Assembly: GCF_000169375.1 (NCBI RefSeq)
Contig: NZ_AAXY01000017.1
Location: forward strand, 16,159-80,158
Source: Marinobacter sp. ELB17
GTDB lineage: Bacteria; Pseudomonadota; Gammaproteobacteria; Pseudomonadales; Oleiphilaceae
DNA: 64,000 bases
Direction of reading: 5' to 3'
The position numbers and the translations under genes were made by a program. Shown in pieces: positions 35,128 through 44,096 of this stretch. A model generated the notes under the pieces. It did not search any database and was not told the origin of the DNA. It saw nothing but the letters and a program-made list of their open reading frames with translations. Each line of letters starts with the position of its first letter. The stretch's first letter is position 1.

Positions 35128-35238
35128 GTTGCTGCTGGAGTGCGCCGCCAATGAGGATGAGGTTGGATTCCTTTTACACATCCAAGAAGGGCTAGGCGGG
35201 CACTGGAACAAATACGCAAACAGGTGGTCAGGCGGGTG

Positions 35239-36858
35239 TCAGTCTTCTAGCGCTTCAATCGCGCGCTGACCCACTTCTGTGTGGTGCAGCACCTTACCGA
35301 AGGGTGCGCTGGTGTCTCCCGGCCCCTGTGTAAATACCAGTACCGGGGTGTTGGTGTGGGTGCCGGTGGCCCAGACAACGTTTTGCTGTTCGGCCACTTC
35401 GCGGGCCAGCAGGTTCTGGCGATTGTCGTCAGTTTGGTAGGTAAAGAAAGCTCCGTTAACGCCCATTTTCGGGACGGTCTGGGCGCTCAGGTATTTGTGG
35501 CCTTCGGTGTAGAAGGGATTGTCCTCGGTTTCGAGCACGCGCGCAGCTTGGGCGTCGGTGATGTCGAAGCCGGTTTCGGCGTTGACGATGCGAGCCAGAT
35601 TGGCAGGCGTTTGCTGGTCTTTATCCAGCGCGTCGAACTGGCTATAGAAGATATCGCCATAGGAGGACTTCTGTTCGTACAGTGTGTCCAGGGTCGCCAC
35701 GTCGCCGAAGTTGAAGGCGGGCTTGAACTGCTGATCTTTGAACACATTGCCTGGCAGGTCACGTCCGTGGGGTAGGTCGTTGGCAGAGTAGCTGAAACCA
35801 AAACCACCGGTTTCGTGATCGGCGGTCACCACAATCAGGGTGTCATCACGGCCTTCAGCCCAGTCCAGCACGTAATTCAGCGTTTCGTTTATCCGCAGCA
35901 TTTCGTGCAGCATGGTGCCGGTGTCGTTGTAATGCGCGGCCCAGTCGATTTGCCCGGCTTCGATCATCAGGAAGAAACCTTTGTCGTTCTGGGACAGCGA
36001 GTCAATCGCCTTTGCTGACATTTCTTTTAGTGTCGGTATGGTACGGGCGGGGTCGTCCTTGGTCTGGGTTTCGGTGATGCCGTTGGGCAACGCCGAGTAG
36101 GCAAACAGGCCAAGGATTTTGCCATCGGCTTTTGCCAGCTGCGAGCGGTTGAACGCCAGGTCGTAGTTCTTCTGCTGCGCTTCGGTAATCAGATTACGGT
36201 CGTCCTTACGCTTGGACTTGATTCGCACGGAGCCTGCGGACAGCGCTTCCAGCTCTTGACGCGCCGCAGACTGCTCGTCATTGGCAGATTCCGGAATCCA
36301 GTAACGCAGGCCGCCTGACAACATGACGTCCACGTTGTTGTTCAGCAGATCGACCGCAATTTCATTTTCCAGGCTGCGATGGCTCTGGTGGGCAGCAAAA
36401 CCAGCCGGGGTCGCATGGGTAATGCGAGTGTCGGACACCAGCCCGGTGGATTTGCCAAGTTTTTTGGCTTTTTCCAGAATGCTTTCCGCGCTGTTACCGT
36501 CTTTATCTACGCCAATCATCTCGGCGCCGGCCAACTGACCGGTTGCCAGTTGCGTGGCGGAAGCGGCGGAATCCACCACCAGGTTGTTGTTGGCGTGGGT
36601 CATGGAAAGGCCCATGCGGCCGTTGGCGGCGATCCGGTCAAAGGCGGTGTTGCCGTCGGTGATCACCGAATTTGGCGCCTGCTTGGCGTACGCCAGTAGC
36701 AGACCAATTTGTTGTGGTCCCATGCCATCGCCGATGATCATGATGACATTTTTGGCCTTCTCCGGCGCTTGCGACGCGGATTGCATCGGTGCACACGCTG
36801 TCAGCAGAAGGGAGGATGCTACCAGCCCTGCTGCTACTGAGGCTTTACGAATGCTCAT
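35239..36858 (-). CDS. Lipoprotein alkaline phosphatase
   Basis: From the ATG at 36858 the 539-residue protein has a lipobox (LLLTAC) and a PhoA-type domain: VIMIIGDGMGPQQIG (metal Asp), VDSAASATQLATG with nucleophilic Ser, and VVTADHETGGFGFS with metal Asp and His. It hydrolyses phosphate monoesters in the periplasm or on the outer membrane. It follows the choline importer ATPase by 58 nt on the same strand. No Pho box is evident before it. Releasing choline and phosphate from phosphocholine for choXWV is a plausible role. Confidence 0.9.
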   Translation of the reverse strand: MSIRKASVAAGLVASSLLLTACAPMQSASQAPEKAKNVIMIIGDGMGPQQIGLLLAYAKQAPNSVITDGNTAFDRIAANGRMGLSMTHANNNLVVDSAASATQLATGQLAGAEMIGVDKDGNSAESILEKAKKLGKSTGLVSDTRITHATPAGFAAHQSHRSLENEIAVDLLNNNVDVMLSGGLRYWIPESANDEQSAARQELEALSAGSVRIKSKRKDDRNLITEAQQKNYDLAFNRSQLAKADGKILGLFAYSALPNGITETQTKDDPARTIPTLKEMSAKAIDSLSQNDKGFFLMIEAGQIDWAAHYNDTGTMLHEMLRINETLNYVLDWAEGRDDTLIVVTADHETGGFGFSYSANDLPHGRDLPGNVFKDQQFKPAFNFGDVATLDTLYEQKSSYGDIFYSQFDALDKDQQTPANLARIVNAETGFDITDAQAARVLETEDNPFYTEGHKYLSAQTVPKMGVNGAFFTYQTDDNRQNLLAREVAEQQNVVWATGTHTNTPVLVFTQGPGDTSAPFGKVLHHTEVGQRAIEALED

Positions 36859-36916
36859 ACTCAAATCCTTTTACGGGTAGTGTTTTTATGGCTATCGGAG
36901 CACGTCTGCTGCTGCC

Positions 36917-38098
36917 TTAGCTGTCGTCTAAATGTTTGCCCAGCATTGCGTGATACAGTTCCCGGTCGCCGATGGCGCCAGTGATCAGACCGTTCTCTTC
37001 CACCAGCAGGCTATGACCGGTGAAGTACCGAATCTCTACGGCATCCCGTAAGGGGGTGTCTGGTGCGATGCGGGTGGGCTGCTGGGCCAGGCTTTCGATG
37101 GACTGACCTTCTTGCCAAAGCTGGGTCTGGAAGGTTTGGCCACCGCTGGTGACCACCGCTTTTTCTGCTACATCCGGTGTGTGTAGCCAGATACCGTAGC
37201 GTTTATTGATGCAACGATTACCGCTGGCGTCTTCCTGTATCTGCCCGATAGGCAACGCCAGGGAACGCGCGGCGAGAACATTGAGCGGATTGGTGCTGGC
37301 AACAAAGCTTTTGACGTAATCGTTCGCGGGTTGCAGCACAATGGCTTCCGGCTTGCCATGTTGAACGATTTGGCCGTCCTTCATAATCGCAATGTGCGAG
37401 CCCAGCTTTAGTGCTTCATCCAAATCATGACTGACGAACACAATCGTTTTCTGCAGTTCTTCCTGCAGGGTCAGCAGTTCGTCTTGCAACTGGTTACGAA
37501 TCAGCGGGTCAAGGGCGGAGAATGGCTCGTCCATCAGCAGAATTTCCGATTCCGTTGCCAATGCCCGGGCCAGCCCCACCCGCTGCAGCATACCGCCGGA
37601 CAGCTCAGCCGGTCTGGACTTGGCCCAACCGGAAAGGCCAACCAGCTCCAATTGACGCGCGACTTTCTTACGGCGCTCGGCCTTGCCCAGGCCTTGCAGC
37701 TCCAGACCAAAAGCGACGTTGTCTTCCACCGTCAGCCAGGGCATCAGGGCGAAGTTCTGAAACACCATGGAGATGCGACGGGTGCGGATGTCCCGCTGAA
37801 CTTTCTCGCTGGCCTGAGTGAAATCCACCATCTCGCCATGGTGTTTAATGCGTATAGCGCCACTGGTGACATCGTTCAAACCGTTGACACAGCGCAACAA
37901 GCTGGATTTTCCGGAACCGGACAGTCCCATCAGAACGCAAATCTCACCTTTCTTGACACTCAGGCTGGCATTCTGGACACCGACCACTAACCCGGTCTGG
38001 TCACGGATTGCGGCCCGGTCCAGGCCCTGTTCAATCAACGGCAGCGCGCGTTTGGGGTTTTTGCCGAAGACGACGTTTACATTCTCAAATTCGATCAT
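36917..38098 (-). CDS. choV: Choline/betaine ABC transporter ATPase
   Basis: The 393-residue ATPase has Walker A GLSGSGKSS, signature LSGGMLQRVG and Walker B ILLMDEPFSALDP, followed by a CBS-type C-terminal region (about residues 280-390) that in this family senses ionic strength or nucleotide. It starts 4 nt inside the permease gene. LMPWLTVEDNVAFGLE is characteristic of the choline/glycine betaine (ProV/ChoV) branch. Confidence 0.92.
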   Translation of the reverse strand: MIEFENVNVVFGKNPKRALPLIEQGLDRAAIRDQTGLVVGVQNASLSVKKGEICVLMGLSGSGKSSLLRCVNGLNDVTSGAIRIKHHGEMVDFTQASEKVQRDIRTRRISMVFQNFALMPWLTVEDNVAFGLELQGLGKAERRKKVARQLELVGLSGWAKSRPAELSGGMLQRVGLARALATESEILLMDEPFSALDPLIRNQLQDELLTLQEELQKTIVFVSHDLDEALKLGSHIAIMKDGQIVQHGKPEAIVLQPANDYVKSFVASTNPLNVLAARSLALPIGQIQEDASGNRCINKRYGIWLHTPDVAEKAVVTSGGQTFQTQLWQEGQSIESLAQQPTRIAPDTPLRDAVEIRYFTGHSLLVEENGLITGAIGDRELYHAMLGKHLDDS

Positions 38099-38943
38099 GA
38101 TGACGTCTCCTTAGCATCACTTTGGCGGAAGAACCGGTCCATCCAGATGGCCAACAGCACAATCGCCAGACCGGCTTCAAAGCCTTTGCCGATATCGACC
38201 GTATTCAAAGCCCGAACCACCGGGACACCCAAGCCATCGGCGCCTACCAAAGCAGCAATAACAACCATTGAGAGCGACAACATGATGCACTGGGTAATAC
38301 CGGCTCCAATGGAACTCATGGCAGCGGGCAGCTCAACCTTAAACAACAGTTGCCGGTTGGTGCAGCCAAAGGCCTTGCCCGCTTCGACCAATTCTTTCGG
38401 CACCTGGGAGATGCCCAGGTGAGTCAGCCGCACCGGGGCGGCGATGGCAAAGATCACGGTTGAGATCACGCCAGGGACCACTCCCAGACCGAACAAGGTC
38501 AGCGTCGGGATCAAGTAAACAAAAGGTGGGATGGTCTGCATCAGATCCAGCACCGGCTGCAGGAATTTGTACAGCCAACGGCTATGAGCCGCATAAATGC
38601 CCAGAGGAATGCCGATCACCACACACAATAGGGTGGCGTACAACACCAGCGACAGCGTCGCCATGGTGTCTTCCCAGTAACCAATATTCCAAATCAGCAA
38701 AAAGCTGAAGGCGGTAAAAGCGGTCAATCCCCAACGGCGATGACGAAGATGCGCCGCCACCGTCAAAAGCAATATCAGAGCGCCGGGCGGTACCCATAAC
38801 AGGGCGCCTGTCAGGCCGTGGATCATGCTACTCAGGGTATCGGACACAGCGTCAAAAAAGCCGCTGAAATTGACGACCAGAAAATCAACAATGCCTTCGA
38901 CGAAGTCGCCGAAAGGCAGTTGGTGCTCAGTTATCCAGCTCAT
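38095..38943 (-). CDS. choW: Choline/betaine ABC transporter permease
   Basis: The 282-residue permease of the ProW/ChoW type has an N-terminal amphipathic region and about six helices, with the coupling loop LVEAGKAFGCTNRQLLFKVELP. QTIPPFVYLIPTLTLFGLG is shared by choline permeases. It overlaps choV by 4 nt. A 179-nt spacer with a strong hairpin and four tandem repeats separates it from choX. Confidence 0.92.
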   Translation of the reverse strand: MSWITEHQLPFGDFVEGIVDFLVVNFSGFFDAVSDTLSSMIHGLTGALLWVPPGALILLLTVAAHLRHRRWGLTAFTAFSFLLIWNIGYWEDTMATLSLVLYATLLCVVIGIPLGIYAAHSRWLYKFLQPVLDLMQTIPPFVYLIPTLTLFGLGVVPGVISTVIFAIAAPVRLTHLGISQVPKELVEAGKAFGCTNRQLLFKVELPAAMSSIGAGITQCIMLSLSMVVIAALVGADGLGVPVVRALNTVDIGKGFEAGLAIVLLAIWMDRFFRQSDAKETSS

Positions 38944-39011
38944 GGCGTTCAGTCTTGTTGGGTGCAGGCCTTGGCCGACACCGGAAATGGGAGGTGTTCG
39001 TTACAGAATCG

Positions 39012-39041
39012 GGCGCTCTGAACCGGTCAGTTCAGAGCGCC
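39012..39041. repeat. Perfect 12-bp hairpin between choX and choW
   Basis: GGCGCTCTGAAC (39012-39023) and GTTCAGAGCGCC (39030-39041) form a perfect 12-bp stem with a 6-nt loop. No T-run follows in either direction, so it is not a standard intrinsic terminator. Placed after the binding-protein gene, it probably protects choX mRNA or reduces read-through into choWV. Confidence 0.75.
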
Positions 39042-39052
39042 ACCAAAGTGCT

Positions 39053-39100
39053 CTCTAAAATATTCTCTAAAATATTCTCTAAAGTATTCTCTACAGAATT
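39053..39100. repeat. Four tandem 12-bp repeats
   Basis: Four units of 12 bp with consensus CTCTAAAATATT run without gap: two identical, the third with one change (A to G) and the fourth with three changes. They lie between choX and the hairpin at 39012. No coding role is evident; copy-number variation by slippage is likely. Confidence 0.9.
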
Positions 39101-39122
39101 CAAATCAGTACGTTCTTCCGTA

Positions 39123-40052
39123 CTACTTCAGGGATGCCTTAACTGCAGGCAGCGCTGCATCGCCGTTCAAGGTCGTGACACCTTTGAGCCAGACATCCAA
39201 TACGGCCGGGTTGTTGGCGAGCCAAGTGTGAGCAGCATCCCGCGGCTCTTCGCCGTCGTTCAGAATGGCACCCATCACTTCGTTTTCCATGGACAGTGAA
39301 AACGTCATGTTCGTCAGCAGCTTGCCCACGTTCGGGCATTCGTTCAGGTAATTCTTACGCACGTTGGTGTGAACGGTTGCGCCGCCGTAGTTGGCGCCAA
39401 AGAAGTCGTCACCACCGTTAAGGTAGGCCATGTCATGATTGGCGTTCATGGGGTGCGGTTCCCACCCCAGGAATACCACCCATTCATTACGACGAACTGC
39501 GCGGCCCACCTGGGACAGCATGCCAGCTTCGCTGGACTCCACAAGCCGGAACTCACCAAGACCAAACGCATCTTGGCCGATCATGTCCTGAATCAGACGG
39601 TTGCCATCGTTGCCGGGCTCAATGCCATAGATACGGTCGTCAAATTGGTCGGCGTGCTTGGCAATGTCGGCAAAACTGGTCACGCCGGCATCGTAAACAT
39701 ACTGCGGTACCGCCAAGGTGTATTTGGCGCCTTCCAGGTTAGTGATGACGGTTTCAACATCACCGCTTTCTAAGTAAGGACGCACGTCTGCTTCCATGGT
39801 GGGCATCCAGTTGCCCAGAAACACGTCAATGTCTTTGTTCTGGAGCGACCGGTAAGCCACGGGCACCGACAGCACTTTCGCTTTTGACTCGTAGCCCATG
39901 CCTTCCAGTACTTCGGAGGCCAGCGCGGTGGTGGCAGTGATGTCGGTCCAGCCAACATCGGCAAAACGAACGGTTTGACATTCGGTATTCGGAGCCGCCG
40001 CTGCAGCGCCACTGATAGCAAGGCCAGCAAAGGCCAAAACAAGCTTTTTCAT
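39123..40052 (-). CDS. choX: Choline ABC transporter periplasmic binding protein
   Basis: The 309-residue precursor has a signal peptide (about 19 residues, ending AAAAAP). The mature part has RFADVGWTDITATTALASEVL and FLGNWMPTMEADVRPYLE, the choline-binding ChoX type, with Trp and Tyr residues (VGWTD, GWEPHPMN) for the aromatic cage. It would deliver choline (or a related quaternary amine) to ChoWV. A TTGAAC-N4-GTTCAA repeat lies 196 nt upstream. Confidence 0.92.
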   Translation of the reverse strand: MKKLVLAFAGLAISGAAAAAPNTECQTVRFADVGWTDITATTALASEVLEGMGYESKAKVLSVPVAYRSLQNKDIDVFLGNWMPTMEADVRPYLESGDVETVITNLEGAKYTLAVPQYVYDAGVTSFADIAKHADQFDDRIYGIEPGNDGNRLIQDMIGQDAFGLGEFRLVESSEAGMLSQVGRAVRRNEWVVFLGWEPHPMNANHDMAYLNGGDDFFGANYGGATVHTNVRKNYLNECPNVGKLLTNMTFSLSMENEVMGAILNDGEEPRDAAHTWLANNPAVLDVWLKGVTTLNGDAALPAVKASLK

Positions 40053-40470
40053 TTGTCGTTCTCTTTTATGGATTGTCGGTCACAGCGTTAGCGCTGTGCA
40101 TTTTTCCAATCAGGGTGTCCGCACAGGGTAGGCCTAGGCCGTGGGTGTGATCCGCGCATTGAAAGATAGTAGACGCTGTGCGTAGCTCTTCGCCGCCGAA
40201 GCGGATCGAAGGTCAATAGCGCTCGATTTGAACGAATACTCAAAAAGTTGAACAAGCGTTCAATGAATATAGGTTAATGGTATGAAGCCTAAATATCAAA
40301 TGCGGGGAAAAAGCCCGAACAATAGGGACTCAGCTTTAAAAGCAGTCAAAAGCGTCAGGACAGTAAAACAAATTATTTAGAAGACAAAGGAAAGATGCCT
40401 CTAAAAATCGCTTCAGCGCGAGGAATAGAGACATCAGCACTCGTTTTTCAAACCCCTTAACGTAAAATTC
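40053..40470. other. 418-bp intergenic region between choX and alkB
   Basis: No gene is apparent. It holds the leader of choX (promoter near 40100-40270), the repeat at 40248-40263, and on the alkB side an imperfect hairpin (GATGTCTCTA at about 40431 against TAGAGGCATC at about 40396, minus strand) that could end the alkB message. AT content is higher than in the flanking genes. Confidence 0.5.
40248..40263. promoter_or_regulatory. Inverted repeat upstream of choX, possible TetR/BetI-type operator
   Basis: TTGAAC and GTTCAA arms are separated by AAGC, 185 nt upstream of the choX start. BetI-type repressors of choline genes bind TTGAAC/GTTCAA-containing palindromes. The spacing differs from the classical site and no betI gene is in the window, so this is tentative. 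Confidence 0.3.
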
Positions 40471-41640
40471 CTAGCGTAAAAAGTATCGTTTAATCATTTT
40501 CTCTTTTGCCGGTTTATGGAAGTTGATTTTTGTAATGTCGCCGTCCACATGCTTGACCAATCTCGGGTTCATCACCGCAAACCACAGTGGCGGGATGTAG
40601 GCGAGAACGAACATGCCGAGGTAACCGTTCGGCAGCGTCGGCAAATTGTCGAAGTGGCGTAAAGACTGATAGCGACGGGTCGGATTTGCGTGGTGATCCG
40701 AGTGACGCTGCAAATGGAACGTCGCCCAATTTGAAAAGATATGATTACTGTTCCAGCTGTGGTGGGGCTGAGTTGGCTCGTAACGACCGTTTTCACGTTT
40801 TTTGCGCAGCAGACCATAGTGCTCGATGTAATTGGCAGAGGTGAGCTGGAACATTCCCCAGAAGGCGATTGCGATAATAAAGGGCAGAACCTCAATGCCG
40901 AGCAACGCGACGGCGGTTCCCCACGCGAATGCGGTGATTAACGCCGGTTGCAAGATCTCATTGTTAAGCGACCAAACCGGCTTGCCGGCTTTGTTTAATC
41001 GCGTTTTTTCAATTTCCCACGCGCGGAAGAAGGCGCCAGGAATTTCGCGCAACGCAAACCCCCAGATTGTTTCGCCCATGCGTGATGAAGCCGGATCTTC
41101 GGGTGTTGCAACGTCGCGATGGTGGCCTTTGTTGTGCTCGACAAAAAAGTGACCGTAAGCGCAGGGCGCAAGAATAATCTTCGCCAGCCAGCGTTCCATC
41201 CTGGTTTTTTTGTGGCCCAATTCATGGCCCAGGTTAATGGCTGTGCCCTGTAGCGTGCCGATCACAAGCACGGTGGCGATCATGCCGTGCAGGGGGGCAT
41301 CTTGGGTACCCATAAACCAAACCCCGAGCGCCCATATTGCCCAAAGCACAGGAACCAGTAAGTAGGTGACATAGCGGTAGTAGCGATCTTGTTCAAGCTG
41401 CGCCACAACCTCTTCTGGCGGGTTGTTGGTGTCTTCGCCGAGCACCATGTCCAGAACCGGAATCACCACGAAGTAAAACGCCAGCGGAGCCCACAGCCAG
41501 AACGCATTGCCGGTGAGGAAGAACAGGCCGGGGCCGACAAGGGCCAGCATCGGTACGAGAACAGACAGGGCCCATAAATAGCGCTTACGATCTCGGTAGA
41601 TCTCGCCTGATGGAGCGACGAAGACACCAGCTTGGTTCAT
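40471..41640 (-). CDS. alkB: Alkane 1-monooxygenase AlkB
   Basis: The 389-residue integral-membrane di-iron hydroxylase has the histidine boxes HELGHK (139-144), EHNKGHH (168-174) and LQRHSDHH (310-317), plus the family NYIEHYG (270-276). Six membrane helices are visible. It hydroxylates the terminal carbon of medium-chain n-alkanes, using rubredoxin electrons; rubredoxin and its reductase are not in the window. The gene diverges from an AraC-type regulator, with a palindrome between. Confidence 0.96.
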   Translation of the reverse strand: MNQAGVFVAPSGEIYRDRKRYLWALSVLVPMLALVGPGLFFLTGNAFWLWAPLAFYFVVIPVLDMVLGEDTNNPPEEVVAQLEQDRYYRYVTYLLVPVLWAIWALGVWFMGTQDAPLHGMIATVLVIGTLQGTAINLGHELGHKKTRMERWLAKIILAPCAYGHFFVEHNKGHHRDVATPEDPASSRMGETIWGFALREIPGAFFRAWEIEKTRLNKAGKPVWSLNNEILQPALITAFAWGTAVALLGIEVLPFIIAIAFWGMFQLTSANYIEHYGLLRKKRENGRYEPTQPHHSWNSNHIFSNWATFHLQRHSDHHANPTRRYQSLRHFDNLPTLPNGYLGMFVLAYIPPLWFAVMNPRLVKHVDGDITKINFHKPAKEKMIKRYFLR

Positions 41641-41736
41641 GTTGCCGTCCTTATAGGGATTGGGGGTATGTTGCTATATTGGCCCTTTCCGCCGGCGTCG
41701 GTCACCGCTATAAGTGGCAATTAGTCGTCAAATAGT

Positions 41737-41750
41737 GCCATTATAATGGC
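41737..41750. promoter_or_regulatory. Perfect palindrome in the alkB-araC promoter region
   Basis: GCCATTATAATGGC is a perfect 14-bp palindrome with a related GTGGCAATTA half-site at 41714-41723 about 24 nt away. It lies 96 nt upstream of alkB and 27 nt upstream of the regulator gene. It is a candidate binding site for the AraC-type protein. Confidence 0.5.
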
Positions 41751-41777
41751 TATAAATGGGTGTACTGCAGGAGACGT

Positions 41778-42806
41778 ATGGCGCTATTGGCAACGAAAAG
41801 ACTTCGCCCCGCGATACACCCGACCTATGCGCGGTTGGTGTGCGCGCATTTGCGTCAACAGGGCTTTGATAACGAGACGATTCTGCAGGGTACGCGGTTG
41901 CACTGGGATCAATTACTGGGCGGGAATCGCTACCTCAGTCTTGAGCAGCTTGCGCGTTTATTGCGGCGTGCCACAGCGCTAACCCGAACGCCGTGGCTGG
42001 GCCTTGATATCGGTGGCATTACCTCGGTTTCTGCCCATGGTGCGCTTGGTTACGCCATTGTGTCGGCGCCGAATCTTCGTGTGGTGTTACACACTCTGGC
42101 GTGCTTCACCCGCTTGCGTTTTCAGTTGGTGAACGTCGTTATTTCTGAAACGGACGAACACTTTACGGTGAGCATAGAGGAGATATCGGAGCTTGGCGAT
42201 GTGCGCGAATTTGTCTATAGCGCGCTGCTGGTCACCTATCTTCAATTGGTCGACACCGTGACCTCTCAGCGCTTGCGCAATATTCAGATTGAATTGCCAA
42301 TACCGCGCCCGCAATGGGGAGACGTTTACCAACAGCGTTGTGGTTGCCCGGTGATGTTTGATGCGCCGGCGTTTCGCTTGCAAATGCCGGTGAGCGTGCT
42401 TGATACGCCTTGCCTTACCGCCGATGCCGGCACTTTTCGCACCGCACTGCGTGATTGCGAAAATCAGCTGCGCCAGCTCGATTACGGCGGCGCGTTGAGC
42501 CAGCAGGTGAGTAATTGTTTGCTGAATAGCCCGGATGGCTACCCGAGCCTTGACGATGTTGCGTCCAGATTAGCCATGTCGCGACGCACGTTGATCCGTA
42601 AATTAAAAACCGAGGGCACCAGCTATCAGGATCTGCTGGATGGCGTGCGGCAAGAGCTGGCTGCCTGGTACCTGTTGGAAACCACCGTCGCGGTTGAGCA
42701 AATCGCGGAACGACTGGGTTATCAAGACACCTCTAACTTTAGCCGCACCTTTCGTCGCTGGTTTGGCATGACCCCGCACGCTATGCGTAGCGGGGGCTTG
42801 AACTAG
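41778..42806 (+). CDS. AraC-family regulator, probable alkane regulator
   Basis: From the ATG at 41778 (GGAG upstream) the protein is 342 residues: an N-terminal Arabinose_bd-type sensing domain (SVSAHGALGYAIVSAPNLRV) and a C-terminal AraC helix-turn-helix pair (PSLDDVASRLAMSRRTLIRKL and IAERLGYQDTSNFSRTFRRWFGMTP). This OruR/AlkS-independent class often lies beside alkB in Marinobacter-like and Pseudomonas-like genomes. It probably activates the divergent alkB in response to alkanes or their products. Confidence 0.9.
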   Translation: MALLATKRLRPAIHPTYARLVCAHLRQQGFDNETILQGTRLHWDQLLGGNRYLSLEQLARLLRRATALTRTPWLGLDIGGITSVSAHGALGYAIVSAPNLRVVLHTLACFTRLRFQLVNVVISETDEHFTVSIEEISELGDVREFVYSALLVTYLQLVDTVTSQRLRNIQIELPIPRPQWGDVYQQRCGCPVMFDAPAFRLQMPVSVLDTPCLTADAGTFRTALRDCENQLRQLDYGGALSQQVSNCLLNSPDGYPSLDDVASRLAMSRRTLIRKLKTEGTSYQDLLDGVRQELAAWYLLETTVAVEQIAERLGYQDTSNFSRTFRRWFGMTPHAMRSGGLN

Positions 42807-43225
42807 CCTGCTAATAGCTTTTCAAGCAGTTCATCTATCTCTACTTTAAACTCTTTATCGTCAATCCTTTCAGCGCTGATTTTTGCGTTTTTGAGATTTT
42901 TTATGGCTGCGTCAGTCTGGCCTGATTCAATTTGCAATCTAGCCATGGAAAACGCGATGGATGACATATGGTCTTTCGAATCCATAGCGATGGCTTTTCC
43001 CAGAGCTTTTTCATAGCCAGACAGAGCGTCTTCTATTTCTTCCTCAAAGTCGGCCAGTGTTTCCCATTGCTCTGGATGATCTTTATCGGTGTTTTCGTTA
43101 TCTGTGCAAACCGCCTTCAACTCTGTATAGAGCGAATTGAAGGCCTCTCTATCGTCTTTATCGGCAGCCTTCATTAGCTTTTCAGCTAACTCATAGACGG
43201 ACTTGTGTATTTTGGTATTAATCAT
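42803..43225 (-). CDS. Hypothetical TPR-like protein
   Basis: The ATG at 43225 (AGGTGG upstream) gives 140 residues, all helical and acidic. ALSGYEKALGKAIAMDSKDHMSSIAFSMA and QTDAAIKNLKNAKI look like one or two tetratricopeptide-type helical pairs. The stop overlaps the araC-type gene's stop region by 4 nt on the other strand. No family is assigned. Confidence 0.6.
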   Translation of the reverse strand: MINTKIHKSVYELAEKLMKAADKDDREAFNSLYTELKAVCTDNENTDKDHPEQWETLADFEEEIEDALSGYEKALGKAIAMDSKDHMSSIAFSMARLQIESGQTDAAIKNLKNAKISAERIDDKEFKVEIDELLEKLLAG

Positions 43226-43277
43226 TACGAACCACCTGCTGCCGATGCATATTGCAATCAATATCTAGCTGAATTGC

Positions 43278-43934
43278 TTACTTTTTCGGTGCTTTTGCAA
43301 AACGCAGGTAAGGCAATTTAATGTTGAGCTCGCCGAACTTCTCTTTTGCCTGCTCATCGTTCAGAGCCAGCCCTACAATCACGTCCTGACCTGGAACCCA
43401 GTCAGCAGGCGTTGCGATACCGGCACCGTCTGTGATCTGGACAGCGTCCAGTGCACGCATAATTTCCGCGAAATTGCGACCTACAGACATGGGGTACGAC
43501 ATGGTCAGGCGAACCTTTTTGTCCGGACCAATGATAAACACCGTCCGCACGGTAGCGCTGTTGGCAGGGGTACGATTCTCGGGCAGATAGGCGCCGGCCG
43601 GCAGCATGTCGTAAAGTTTGGAAACCAGCAAAGACGTGTCATCAATAATCGGGAAGTCGGCAGCCGCACCGGAAAACGCTTCGATATCGCGCTTCCATTT
43701 CACGTGCTCTTCAACGTTGTCTACCGATACGCCCATCACCTTGGTATTGCGTTTGGCGAATTCAGGTACAAGCTGAGCAACAGCACCAAATTCGGTGGTA
43801 CACACCGGTGTGAAATCCTTTGGATGTGAAAACAGGATGGCATAGCTGTCACCAATCCACTCGTGAAGCGTGATCTTGCCGTCTGTGGAATTTACAGTGA
43901 AATCTGGAGCTACATCGTCGATACGAATAGACAT
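43278..43934 (-). CDS. 1-Cys peroxiredoxin (Prx6 type)
   Basis: This 218-residue peroxiredoxin has the active site HPKDFTPVCTTE, with the peroxidatic Cys in PVCTTE, and the late Prx6-type C-terminal arm (GQDVIVGLALNDEQAKEKFG). It reduces hydrogen peroxide and alkyl hydroperoxides. It follows alkB and its regulator, where oxygen radicals from alkane hydroxylation make such protection plausible. A resolving Cys is absent. Confidence 0.93.
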   Translation of the reverse strand: MSIRIDDVAPDFTVNSTDGKITLHEWIGDSYAILFSHPKDFTPVCTTEFGAVAQLVPEFAKRNTKVMGVSVDNVEEHVKWKRDIEAFSGAAADFPIIDDTSLLVSKLYDMLPAGAYLPENRTPANSATVRTVFIIGPDKKVRLTMSYPMSVGRNFAEIMRALDAVQITDGAGIATPADWVPGQDVIVGLALNDEQAKEKFGELNIKLPYLRFAKAPKK

Positions 43935-44096
43935 AATTGTATTCCTTGGTTGTTGTGACGAAGCAGCAGCGACTAAACCGTCGCTCTGCCTGCTCTGGTT
44001 AAGCTGCGTCGAAATCCAGGGGATGAATACCGCCCGGGTTGATCGTACTGCGGGCCACCCAAGAATTATACATAGTTTGCATCGCCAAGCGGTTTT

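Noticed and set aside
39012..39041. Rho-independent terminator
   Set aside because: The stem is strong but no T-run follows on either strand; described as a stabilising hairpin instead.
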